Part shown: one piece after another, positions 48,920 to 55,834 of the stretch
Position numbering within the stretch: position 1 is the first letter of the stretch
How the letters are laid out: every line of letters begins with the position of its first letter
From: an uncultured Anaerolineales bacterium
Lineage (GTDB): Bacteria; Chloroflexota; Anaerolineae; Aggregatilineales; Aggregatilineaceae
Length of the DNA: 55,834 nucleotides
Direction of reading: 5' to 3'
Assembly: GCA_937135955.1 (NCBI GenBank)
Contig: CAKZOB010000066.1
Coordinates: 1-55,834 of the forward strand
Program-made: the position numbers and the translations under genes
Notes under the pieces: model-generated
Told to the model about the DNA's origin: nothing
The model's database searches: none
Seen by the model: the letters and a program-made list of their open reading frames with translations, nothing else

Positions 48920-50803
48920 TCAGTACCAGAGCACCAGCACCGCGACCGCTACCCAGATCAGCACCAGCGCGAAGATCAGCATCAGCCAATCGCGCAGGCG
49001 CAGACCAGCAATGCGGCGAGGCGGGGCCGATCGGTGCTCCGCCACTGAGGGGGATGAGGCGACCGTCACTGGCGGGGCGGGTGGCGGCGGCCCAGTTTCC
49101 GGCGCGGGCGGAGGCGGTGACGCCGTTTTCAACCAGGCCAGCACCTCGTCCAGCGCCGCGTCGAAACCGTCGGCTGCGGCGACTGACGGCGTGCCCGCTG
49201 CGTCCGCCGCAGTGAGTGTTGGGGTCTCAGGTTCTGTTGGCCCCGGCACAGCAACTGGCTCGGCGGGCGGTGCAATGGAACTGGCTCGAACGGTCGCCGG
49301 CTCTGGCCTCGCCCCCGGCCAGTGATGCGACAGCAACGTCACTTCTGCCGCTGTTCCATCGCCGCGCTCAACTTCCAGGAGGTGCGTCGCCTCGACCAGC
49401 GGCTGCCCGGCCTGCCAGACGGCGAAGCGTAGCGTCACCGTGCCCACCTGGTGCGGCGTGAGCGCAAACCACACGGGCAGCGGCTCACTGCCCGGCGATA
49501 GGGTCGCGCGGACGGGCGGCGTGTGCACCGTGCAGCCCTCCGCCGCCAGCCGCACCTCGACTGCGCCAGCGCTGAGCGGTCCCCTGGCCCGCGCCTGACA
49601 GGGCACAGGGGCAGGCACGGCCTCGTCTTCGCCCCAACCGACCGACCGCAGGCCGATCAGGCGGCGCAGCGCTTCGGCGGAAGGGAGGGGACTGTCGGCC
49701 CCCGCCAGCCACAGCGCGACCCGCAGCGGATACCCCACGGCACCTGTACGCGGCGCTGCGGTATCCAGCCGAACATTCAGTGGGCCGCGCGGCCCTACCA
49801 GAGGTTCGCTGGCACGGGCGAAGTGCGCCGGGATGTGCCAGTGCACCGTCCGGCGCAGCGCTCGCCGCCCCTGGTCGAGCGCCCCAGAGACCGGCTGACC
49901 ATCCAGCAGGGCCAGGTAGAACGTCTGCCAGAACGTCAGCGCTTCGTTGGGGGGCAAGACGCCCTGCAAAGCAATCACTTCGGGCACGCCCGCCAGCACC
50001 AGCCAGGGTGCTGCGCCCGCGGGCAGATCGTCCGGAGCGACATAGCCCGCAGCCCCGCCCAACGACATCAGCCGCAAAGCCCCTCCCCGCAACGCCGCCG
50101 CGATCAGTTCCGCGTCCACCGGGTCGGAGGCGTCGCGCTCACCCAGGAAAAGCAGGCGACCGGTGCGCGTCAGCGCCGCGTGCCCCTCGAAATGCAGGAT
50201 ATGCGGCACGCCCGCCAGCAACCAGTCCATGAAGGCATCCCACGTTGGCGGCAGCAGGCAGGCCAGGTCGAGTTGCCCGAACTGCAGGGGCATGGTCAGC
50301 GCCTCGGCCAGGGCCTGATATTGCGGCACCAGGGCAGGCTGATCGGCGGGATGCGCAGCGACGTACAACACGTCGCAGGGCGAACGGAGTGCCCCGGCGG
50401 GCGGCGGTTCTGGGCAGAGCAGCGCGCGCCGCAAAGTCAACGCGCCCGTTTGCAGGGGAAAGCGCGTGCCGTCGTGTAACAATTCCCAGGGATAGCGGGT
50501 AACACGGATGGCCGGGCGGTCGAAGCGCAGTTCCAGTTCCAGCGGGACGCCCTGCACAGTCGCCTCGGCCAAGGCTGCCCGATAGACTTCCTCCAGCGGG
50601 CCGGGGAACAACGCGCGAAACAGTCCGCGCCCGACATCCTGGTGAAAGGTCGGTTGACTGGCCATGCGCAACACGTCTTCCAGGCGCTGCAACACCACAT
50701 GCGCCACCTGGCCAGCGCCATAGGGCGCGTCGTGCACGGTCACCGACAACCCCTGCTCTTGATCGCTCAGTTGCAGCACCACCCGTGGCGCGTTTCTGGC
50801 CAT
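48920..50803 (-). CDS. Tail-anchored CHAT-domain protein, probably non-catalytic
   Basis: A 627-residue protein. Residues about 1-340 contain a CHAT (caspase-like) domain: IRVTRYPWELLHDG, the His region HILHFEGHAALT (His about 208), GVPEVIALQGVLPPNEALTF and FYLALLDGQPVSGALDQGRR. Where active CHAT proteases carry NAC, this protein reads MSLGGAAGY (about 246-254), so the catalytic Cys appears replaced by Gly. Residues 340-500 look beta-rich, and a long Pro/Ala-rich spacer follows. The C-terminal WLMLIFALVLIWVAVAVLVL anchors it to the membrane. ATG 50803 has AAAGGGGA upstream. It is divergent from the DUF6159 gene. A sensing or scaffolding role is more likely than proteolysis. Confidence 0.75.
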   Translation of the reverse strand: MARNAPRVVLQLSDQEQGLSVTVHDAPYGAGQVAHVVLQRLEDVLRMASQPTFHQDVGRGLFRALFPGPLEEVYRAALAEATVQGVPLELELRFDRPAIRVTRYPWELLHDGTRFPLQTGALTLRRALLCPEPPPAGALRSPCDVLYVAAHPADQPALVPQYQALAEALTMPLQFGQLDLACLLPPTWDAFMDWLLAGVPHILHFEGHAALTRTGRLLFLGERDASDPVDAELIAAALRGGALRLMSLGGAAGYVAPDDLPAGAAPWLVLAGVPEVIALQGVLPPNEALTFWQTFYLALLDGQPVSGALDQGRRALRRTVHWHIPAHFARASEPLVGPRGPLNVRLDTAAPRTGAVGYPLRVALWLAGADSPLPSAEALRRLIGLRSVGWGEDEAVPAPVPCQARARGPLSAGAVEVRLAAEGCTVHTPPVRATLSPGSEPLPVWFALTPHQVGTVTLRFAVWQAGQPLVEATHLLEVERGDGTAAEVTLLSHHWPGARPEPATVRASSIAPPAEPVAVPGPTEPETPTLTAADAAGTPSVAAADGFDAALDEVLAWLKTASPPPPAPETGPPPPAPPVTVASSPSVAEHRSAPPRRIAGLRLRDWLMLIFALVLIWVAVAVLVLWY

Positions 50804-50978
50804 GGCGTCCCCTTTCCGGCACATGCCTCATTCTAACCGCGCCAATGGGCTGTGCAAGTGCCTGCCGCCCGCCCCAGCACAAAACAAACCCCGCAACCAG
50901 CCCTGCCCCGGATGCGTTATAGTTATGGTAGCACGACCGCCCTGGGAGCATGCCCCCCGGTTTATCAAGGAGCAAGCC

Positions 50979-51830
50979 ATGTTCGCCCGTCTGCACAACA
51001 GTTGGGAACTGGTCAAAGCCAGCTTCGCCGTCCTGCGCGCCGACAAGGAACTGATCCTGTTCCCCCTGGCATCCACGCTGGCCACCCTGGCAGTGATGAT
51101 CGCCTTCGCCGTGCCCCTGGCTGTTGCCGGGGTCTTCGACCGCCTGGCCGACACCGGTGAACCGGGCGTCTTCGGCTACGCTATCGGCTTTCTGTTCTAC
51201 CTGACCATGTACTTTGTCGTCATTTTCGCCAACTCCGCCCTGGTAGGCGCAGCGCTGATCCGCCTGCAGGGAGGAGACCCCACCCTGGCCGATGGCCTGC
51301 GCATTGCCCGGCAACACATCTGGCAGATTCTGGGCTACGCGCTGATCTCGGCCACTGTGGGTATGATCCTGCGTGCCCTGCGCGAGCGCGGCGGTCTGGC
51401 CGGACAGGTGATTGCCTGGCTGGGCAACATGGCCTGGAGCCTGGCTACCTATCTGGTGGTGCCAGTGCTGGTGGTGGAGGACATCGGCCCGCTGGAAGCG
51501 ATCCGGCGCAGCACTTCGCTGCTCAAGCGCACCTGGGGTGAGCAGATCGTGGGCAACTTCAGCATTGGCCTGGTCTTCGGGCTGATTGGCGTGGCGGCCC
51601 TCCTGGCAATGGGCATTCCGGTCTTGCTAGTGGCGGCGGCGACTGGCTCGGCGCTGATCATTGCCCTGGGTGTGGGCGTGATCATCCTGGTGCTGGCGGC
51701 CATCAGCCTGGTAGGATCTACGCTGAACGGCATCTATGTAGCGGCGGTTTACCGCTACGCCGCCGAAGGCCAGATCAGTGCACATTACTTTCAGCCGGAA
51801 CTGATTCAGGGTGCGTTCCGGCTCAAGTGA
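50979..51830 (+). CDS. DUF6159 family membrane protein
   Basis: A 283-residue protein with about six helices. The N-terminus MFARLHNSWELVKASFAVLR and the DKELILFPLAS block are typical of DUF6159. The cytoplasmic loop GDPTLADGLRIARQHIWQIL and the segment VPVLVVEDIGPLEAIRRSTS are also conserved. Function is unknown. AAGGAG lies directly before the ATG at 50979; the frame back to 50802 crosses into the divergent CHAT gene region. Its stop overlaps the GTG of the PAP2 gene (GTGA), and PAP2 overlaps pfkA, so these three form one operon. Confidence 0.85.
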   Translation: MFARLHNSWELVKASFAVLRADKELILFPLASTLATLAVMIAFAVPLAVAGVFDRLADTGEPGVFGYAIGFLFYLTMYFVVIFANSALVGAALIRLQGGDPTLADGLRIARQHIWQILGYALISATVGMILRALRERGGLAGQVIAWLGNMAWSLATYLVVPVLVVEDIGPLEAIRRSTSLLKRTWGEQIVGNFSIGLVFGLIGVAALLAMGIPVLLVAAATGSALIIALGVGVIILVLAAISLVGSTLNGIYVAAVYRYAAEGQISAHYFQPELIQGAFRLK

Positions 51831-52570
51831 CACAGCACGACGGAAAGCGCAGGGCAAACCGGTTCATGAAACGCTGGTGGCAGCACAACGTGGCAGCGCA
51901 TCCGACCCTCGCCGCAGCAGGGACGGCGCTGGCGGGGTGCCTGGCGCTGACCCTGTTTGCGCTCGGCAGCGATGTGATCCTCGACCGCGCGCCCATCCGC
52001 GAAGCAGACGCGCAGACCGCCACCTGGTTCTACGAACACGTCAGCCCGCCCGTGCACGATCTATTCACTGGGGCGACAGCCTTCGGCTCGCCCGTGCTGT
52101 GGGTGCTCGGCTTCGGGGTGGGCATCTACTTCATCATCCGGCGGCAATGGACGCTGCTGGCCGGGTGGGCGCTGGCGATGGCCGCTGGCAAGTTATGGAA
52201 CGAGGCGCTCAAAGCCTGGCTGGGGCGTCCGCGCCCGGCTTTTCCCGGCTGGGACAATCCCGCCAGCGGCTACGGCTTCCCCAGCGGCCACGCCATGCAA
52301 GCCACACTCGCCTATGGGATGCTCGTCTACCTGGGCTGGCGACGGATACGCCCGCGCGGCGCACTGCTGGCGGGCGCGGCCCTGCTGGTCGCGTTGATCG
52401 CGCTCAGCCGGCTGATATTGGTGGCGCACTTTCCTTCAGACGTGATCGGCGGGCTGCTGGCTGGCGCGCTGTGGCTGCTGACCAGCGTTGCCTTCACCGA
52501 GGCCCTGTGCGTCCGCGCCACGGCCCGGCGCTCTCCGGCCCGACACGCAGTGGAACAGGAGGTCCTATGA
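51827..52570 (+). CDS. PAP2-family membrane phosphatase
   Basis: A 247-residue integral membrane phosphatase. The three PAP2 motifs are complete: KAWLGRPRP, YGFPSGHAM and SRLILVAHFPSD. Around six helices are visible. Family members dephosphorylate undecaprenyl pyrophosphate, phosphatidic acid or phosphatidylglycerol phosphate at the outer face; which one is unclear. It starts with GTG at 51827, overlapping the DUF6159 stop, and ends overlapping the ATG of pfkA by 4 bases. Confidence 0.87.
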   Translation: MTQHDGKRRANRFMKRWWQHNVAAHPTLAAAGTALAGCLALTLFALGSDVILDRAPIREADAQTATWFYEHVSPPVHDLFTGATAFGSPVLWVLGFGVGIYFIIRRQWTLLAGWALAMAAGKLWNEALKAWLGRPRPAFPGWDNPASGYGFPSGHAMQATLAYGMLVYLGWRRIRPRGALLAGAALLVALIALSRLILVAHFPSDVIGGLLAGALWLLTSVAFTEALCVRATARRSPARHAVEQEVL

Positions 52571-53538
52571 AACGCATTGCGGTACTGACCAGCGGAGGCG
52601 ACGCCCCTGGCATGAACGCGGCCATCCGCGCCGTCGTGCGTACCAGCATCGAGCGCGGCTGGGAAGTCTTCGGCGTCGAGCATGGATACCGCGGCCTGCT
52701 CAACGGCGAATTCGTGCCCCTCAACCGGCGCGATGTCGGGGGCATTATGCAGCTTGGCGGCACGATCCTGGGCAGCGCCCGTTGCCCGGAGTTCAAGACC
52801 GACGAAGGACGGCGCAAAGCCGTGCGCGAACTGAACCGGCGTGGCGTCGAAGCGCTGGTCGTCATCGGCGGCAATGGCTCGCAGGCGGGCGCTCAGGCGC
52901 TCTATCAGTTGGGCTTTCCCGTGGTGGGCGTGGCATCTACCATTGACAACGACCTGGCCGGTTCCGATATCACGCTGGGCGTAGATACGGCGCTCAACAT
53001 CGCCCTGGAGGCCATAGATCGGCTCAAGGTGACCGCGTCGTCGCACGAGCGGGCCTTCCTGGTAGAGGTGATGGGACGCAACTGCGGCTACCTGGCACTG
53101 ATGGCGGGCCTGGCCGGTGGAGCAGAGGCCATCTGCGTGCCGGAGTTCGAGACCTCGCCCGAAGCGGTCGCTGAGGCCATCGCCACGGCTTACGAGCGTG
53201 GCAAACCGCACGCGCTGATCGTCGTGGCCGAGGGGGCGAGCTACAACGCCACCCGCCTGGCCGAGTACTTCCGCGAGCACAACGAGGAACTGGGCTTTCA
53301 GTTGCGCGTGACCATCCTGGGCCATGTGCAGCGCGGCGGGACGCCCGGCGCGTTCGACCGGCTGTTGGGCACGCGCTTCGGGGCCTACGCGGTCGAGCAG
53401 ATCGCCGCGGATAACTACGGCGTGCTGGTCGGGCAGATCAAGGGCGAGATCGTCGCCACGCCCTACGACCAGGTGATCGGTCAGCCGAAACCGCTCGACC
53501 CGCGCCTGCTAGAACTGGCTAACGTCCTGGCCAAGTAG
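52567..53538 (+). CDS. pfkA: 6-phosphofructokinase
   Basis: A 323-residue glycolytic kinase making fructose 1,6-bisphosphate. N-terminal ITS-type motif VLTSGGDAPGMNAAIRAVVR, catalytic TIDND (proton-abstracting Asp), VEVMGRNCGYLALMAG and the PFK signature TILGHVQRGGTPGAFDR. The phosphoryl-donor loop reads GGNGS: Gly104 points to ATP rather than pyrophosphate, but the Mg-binding Asp103 of E. coli is Asn103 here. The ATG at 52567 overlaps the PAP2 stop (ATGA); the open frame extending upstream to 51811 is out of phase with the real PAP2 gene and is not coding. Confidence 0.93.
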   Translation: MKRIAVLTSGGDAPGMNAAIRAVVRTSIERGWEVFGVEHGYRGLLNGEFVPLNRRDVGGIMQLGGTILGSARCPEFKTDEGRRKAVRELNRRGVEALVVIGGNGSQAGAQALYQLGFPVVGVASTIDNDLAGSDITLGVDTALNIALEAIDRLKVTASSHERAFLVEVMGRNCGYLALMAGLAGGAEAICVPEFETSPEAVAEAIATAYERGKPHALIVVAEGASYNATRLAEYFREHNEELGFQLRVTILGHVQRGGTPGAFDRLLGTRFGAYAVEQIAADNYGVLVGQIKGEIVATPYDQVIGQPKPLDPRLLELANVLAK

Positions 53539-53648
53539 GAGTCCGGGCGCGAGGGGCACTCGTCGGCGGGAGCGCCGCGTCTCTGCGCCCTGCCCTGAGC
53601 GAGCGCTGAGTCCTATCAGCATTCCCGGACGTTTGGGGCGAAATCTCG

Positions 53649-53678
53649 TTGACCAAACGGTGGCTCATTGCGTATAAT
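53649..53678 (+). promoter_or_regulatory. Strong sigma70 promoter of the histidine phosphatase gene
   Basis: TTGACC (53649-53654), an 18-base spacer, TATAAT (53673-53678). Transcription from here gives a leader of about 170 bases that contains a family C repeat. The gap 53539-53855 contains no gene. Confidence 0.7.
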
Positions 53679-53702
53679 CCGCTTCTGCAACATAGAAGCA
53701 GG

Positions 53703-53800
53703 CCATCGGTGATCAGCCATCGGTTTGCAGACACCGCTTATGTGCGGTGACGCGCCCGTTGCAGGTCACTGTTCACGGATCACTGAGCACTGAAACTCAC
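53703..53800. repeat. Family C repeat in the leader of the histidine phosphatase gene
   Basis: CATCGGTGATCAGCCATCGG, a small hairpin ACACCGC-TTATG-TGCGGTG, then GTCACTGTTCACGGATCACT and GAGCACTGAAACTCACTG. It shares AGGCCATC and the GTGATC/ACTGAxxACTG wording with 46291-46374. Confidence 0.55.
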
Positions 53801-53855
53801 TGCGAACATACCCGCACCCAGTCACTTCACAGGTCAACACTCAACGAGGTGGTGA

Positions 53856-54437
53856 ATGCGCTTAATTCTCGTGCGGCACGGGCAGGCAGAGCATCGCGGC
53901 AACGAGGAAGATAACCTCTACCTGACCGAGTTGGGTAGGCAACAGGTGGAACTGCTGGGCCAGTGGCTGGCCGAAAACGAACCGGAGATCACGACTATCG
54001 TCAGCAGCCCGCTGAGACGGGCGCGCGAGACGACCTCTATTCTCAACCGCTATATTCACGCGCCGGTCAAGGTGGACGACGATCTGCGCGAGACCACGCA
54101 CGATCTATACATGAAGTTGCCGCGATTGGTGCACCCGTCGGACAATGGCCCGCACTATTTCATCATGCCCGCCGACAACTACTATCAGCGCTTCGCCGAG
54201 CAGACCCGTCGGGTGCTCAACCGGTTGATCGAAAACCCTGAGGCTCCGCAGACCAAGCTGGTCGTCTGTCATGGGGGGACGGCGGGCACGATGGTGCGCA
54301 TGTTGCTCAAATGCCACCATCTCGACATCTGGATGCACAACACGGCCATGCACTACCTCACCTGGCAGGACGGCCTGTGGGTGATCCGCGGCATCAACTA
54401 TGCGCCGCACCTACCCGCCAACATGCTGACCGGCTAG
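53856..54437 (+). CDS. Histidine phosphatase family protein (phosphoglycerate mutase-like)
   Basis: A 193-residue phosphatase. The phospho-acceptor His is in LVRHGQAEHRG at the N-terminus. The second-site motif is SSPLRRARET, and the catalytic His pair is completed by VVCHGGTAGTM. It lacks features of true glycolytic mutases, so a phosphatase on a small metabolite is more likely, such as GpmB-, CobC- or PhoE-like. GAGGTGGTG sits directly before the ATG. It is transcribed alone from the promoter at 53649. Confidence 0.85.
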   Translation: MRLILVRHGQAEHRGNEEDNLYLTELGRQQVELLGQWLAENEPEITTIVSSPLRRARETTSILNRYIHAPVKVDDDLRETTHDLYMKLPRLVHPSDNGPHYFIMPADNYYQRFAEQTRRVLNRLIENPEAPQTKLVVCHGGTAGTMVRMLLKCHHLDIWMHNTAMHYLTWQDGLWVIRGINYAPHLPANMLTG

Positions 54438-54449
54438 GGCAAGACCTTA

Positions 54450-55688
54450 TCAGTCGCCCACTGAGACGCTGGCCTGGGTGGCCAGACGTTGCACATACTG
54501 ACGTACCATCAAGGCGACTGTCGCCCCTTCGCCGGCAGCGGCAGCGGCCTGTTTGGTGCTGCCCGCGCGCACGTCGCCCGCCGCGAAGACGCCGGCCATG
54601 CTCGTCTCCAGGTTGTCGCGCGTCTTGATGAAGCCCCAGGCGTCCGTCTCCACATAGGGTGCGAACGGCTCGCTATTGGGCCGCATCCCGATCAGAATGA
54701 ACACGCCGTCGGGGTGATCAATCCGTTCTTCGCCTGTCACGCGGTCGCGCACGCGCACCCCCGCCAGCGTGCGCTTTTCGCTCACCAGGAACTCGCGCAC
54801 TTCCTGGTTGGTGCGCACGCTGATTCTGGGGCAGTCGTGAATCTTCTGCTGCAGGATCAGGCTGGCGCGCGGCTCTGGTTCGACTTCCAGGATGGTGACA
54901 TGCTCGGCGAACTGACAGATGTGTAGCGCTTCCTGGAAGCCGCTGTTGCCCCCGCCGATGACATAGACCTGCTTGCCCGTGTAGAACGGTGCGTCGCAGG
55001 TGGCACAGAAGTGAATGTTGATGCCGATCAACCGTGATTCGCCGGGGACGCCCAGCCGTCGGTAGGTGCTACCGGTGGCAAGAATCACGGCAGCAGCGCC
55101 GTATTCGTGGCCATCGGCAGTGCGCACCAACCGGTAGAGTCCGTCTTCGCCCAGGCCAGTCACGGTCTGCGCCTGCAGGATTTCCACGCCGAAGCGTTCG
55201 GCTTGGCGACGCAACCGGTCGGCCAGCTCTGCCCCATTGATGCCCTCGTCGAAACCGGGGAAGTTATCCATCTGGCGGGTCATCCCCACCTGCCCGCCGA
55301 CGCCGCTCTTCTCGATCACCAGTGTCGAAAGCCCCTCGCGGCTGGTGTAGATAGCCGCCGTCAAACCCGCTGGCCCGCTGCCGACGATGATCACATCGTA
55401 GAAACGCTGACTGGCCTCCAGCTTGAGGCCCAGTTTGCGAGCCAGTTCCTCGTTGCTCGGCTCGACCAACATAGAACCGTCGGGGAAGATGATGGTGGGG
55501 ATGCGGCGCATCCCGTTGTTGAGTCGCTCGACCTCGGCGACGAATTCCGGCTGTTGATCCAGGTCAATGTAGTGGTACTGGACGCGCTGCTCGCCGAAGA
55601 AGGCTTTGGCGCGGCGGCAGTCGGGGCACCAGTTGGCCCCGTACATGAGGATCGTTCCTGCGGTGGGCGCGAGGGATGGATCGGTCAC
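54450..55688 (-). CDS. trxB: Glutaredoxin-thioredoxin reductase fusion (FAD/NADPH disulfide reductase)
   Basis: A 412-residue fusion. Residues 1-90 are a glutaredoxin/NrdH-like domain with CPDC (21-24) and the cis-Pro loop RRIPTIIF. Residues about 105-412 are a low-molecular-weight thioredoxin reductase: FAD motif VGSGPAGLTAAIYTSREG, redox CATC (228-231), NADPH motif IGGGNSGFQEAL and the FAD-binding end GVFAAGDVRAGSTKQAAAAA. The reductase likely passes electrons to its own N-terminal redoxin. The start is a GTG at 55688 with GAGGAGAG six bases upstream; the frame to 55724 crosses the operator palindrome. Convergent with the phosphatase gene, 12 bases away. Confidence 0.9.
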   Translation of the reverse strand: MTDPSLAPTAGTILMYGANWCPDCRRAKAFFGEQRVQYHYIDLDQQPEFVAEVERLNNGMRRIPTIIFPDGSMLVEPSNEELARKLGLKLEASQRFYDVIIVGSGPAGLTAAIYTSREGLSTLVIEKSGVGGQVGMTRQMDNFPGFDEGINGAELADRLRRQAERFGVEILQAQTVTGLGEDGLYRLVRTADGHEYGAAAVILATGSTYRRLGVPGESRLIGINIHFCATCDAPFYTGKQVYVIGGGNSGFQEALHICQFAEHVTILEVEPEPRASLILQQKIHDCPRISVRTNQEVREFLVSEKRTLAGVRVRDRVTGEERIDHPDGVFILIGMRPNSEPFAPYVETDAWGFIKTRDNLETSMAGVFAAGDVRAGSTKQAAAAAGEGATVALMVRQYVQRLATQASVSVGD

Positions 55689-55709
55689 GGTTATCTCTCC
55701 TCGGTGCAA

Positions 55710-55730
55710 ATACTTTGGGAACAAAGTATA
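55710..55730 (-). promoter_or_regulatory. Operator-like palindrome overlapping the -10 box of the redoxin-reductase gene
   Basis: A perfect 8-bp inverted repeat ATACTTTG (55710-55717) / CAAAGTAT (55722-55729) with GGAA between. On the minus strand TATACT (55730-55725) is a good -10 box and overlaps one arm, so a bound regulator would block transcription. About 100 bases beyond to the window end show no gene. Confidence 0.5.
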
Positions 55731-55834
55731 TCACAAGTCGCCAGAATCGGCGCAGTTAGGGTAATCGCATCAAAACCAGCCAGCAGAACCATGGGCAGAA
55801 GTAAGCTCAGGTGTGATCTTCTGGTTGACCTCAC

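Noticed and set aside
51811-52566. In-frame upstream extension of the pfkA reading frame
   Set aside because: The PAP2 gene with all three catalytic motifs occupies this region in another frame; pfkA has a proper ATG at 52567.

Overview
Origin. This is a high-GC bacterial chromosomal segment with no rRNA, tRNA, phage, IS or plasmid genes. Many long-range features fit Chloroflexota (Anaerolineae-like): lipobox lipoproteins and SH3b/C39/TPR surface proteins, a large membrane glycosyltransferase with tandem C-terminal beta domains, DUF6159, an ArgRS with a TVGHTRNG signature, and numerous intergenic palindromic CGCAGAG repeats. The assignment is an inference from protein style; no marker gene in the window settles it. 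Where a promoter can be read, it is sigma70-like with -10 TACAAT, TATAAT or TATAGT.

Layout. 1-5.5 kb: a truncated collagen-like lipoprotein (minus), a PQQ/GSDH-type propeller lipoprotein plus a small membrane protein, an EGY1-like site-2 protease, a zinc alcohol dehydrogenase with two CRP-like operators, and dCTP deaminase. 5.6-9.7 kb: arginyl-tRNA synthetase and an EF-G-like GTPase. 10.3-14.4 kb: a membrane-anchored C39-TPR protein, a DUF4258/YgiT zinc-finger pair and a MurJ flippase. 14.6-19.4 kb: a single-domain response regulator, an MDR oxidoreductase, a RelE-like toxin domain fused to a UvrD-type helicase, and QueG. 20-26 kb: a lipoprotein, glutamate dehydrogenase with a terminator made from a degenerate repeat, DUF4926 beside a DUF6883 gene broken by an in-frame amber codon, a TPR protein and a phosphodiesterase-like protein. 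26.4-36.6 kb: UvrA, a membrane glycosyltransferase, a broken DUF433/DUF5615 module, an SH3b protein, RarA and an exported protein.

36.9-43.3 kb is one operon: a family-5 solute-binding protein, two permeases (no ATPase genes), a methyltransferase, and a DprE1/DprE2-type oxidase/reductase pair. 43.7-47.9 kb carries a small unknown gene and then a tandem glycine riboswitch controlling gcvH-gcvPA-gcvPB. 48-55.8 kb holds an orphan substrate-binding protein, a tail-anchored CHAT protein lacking the expected cysteine, a DUF6159-PAP2-pfkA overlapping operon, a histidine phosphatase and a glutaredoxin-thioredoxin reductase fusion.

How the genes work together. Most of the window is housekeeping: translation (argS, EF-G-like), DNA repair (uvrA, rarA, helicase), nucleotide pool control (dcd), central carbon and nitrogen metabolism (pfkA, gdh, gcv) and envelope biogenesis (murJ, PAP2, glycosyltransferase). 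The accessory signals are the RelE-helicase fusion, the transporter-methyltransferase-DprE operon, two decayed small-gene modules and at least three families of dispersed intergenic repeats.
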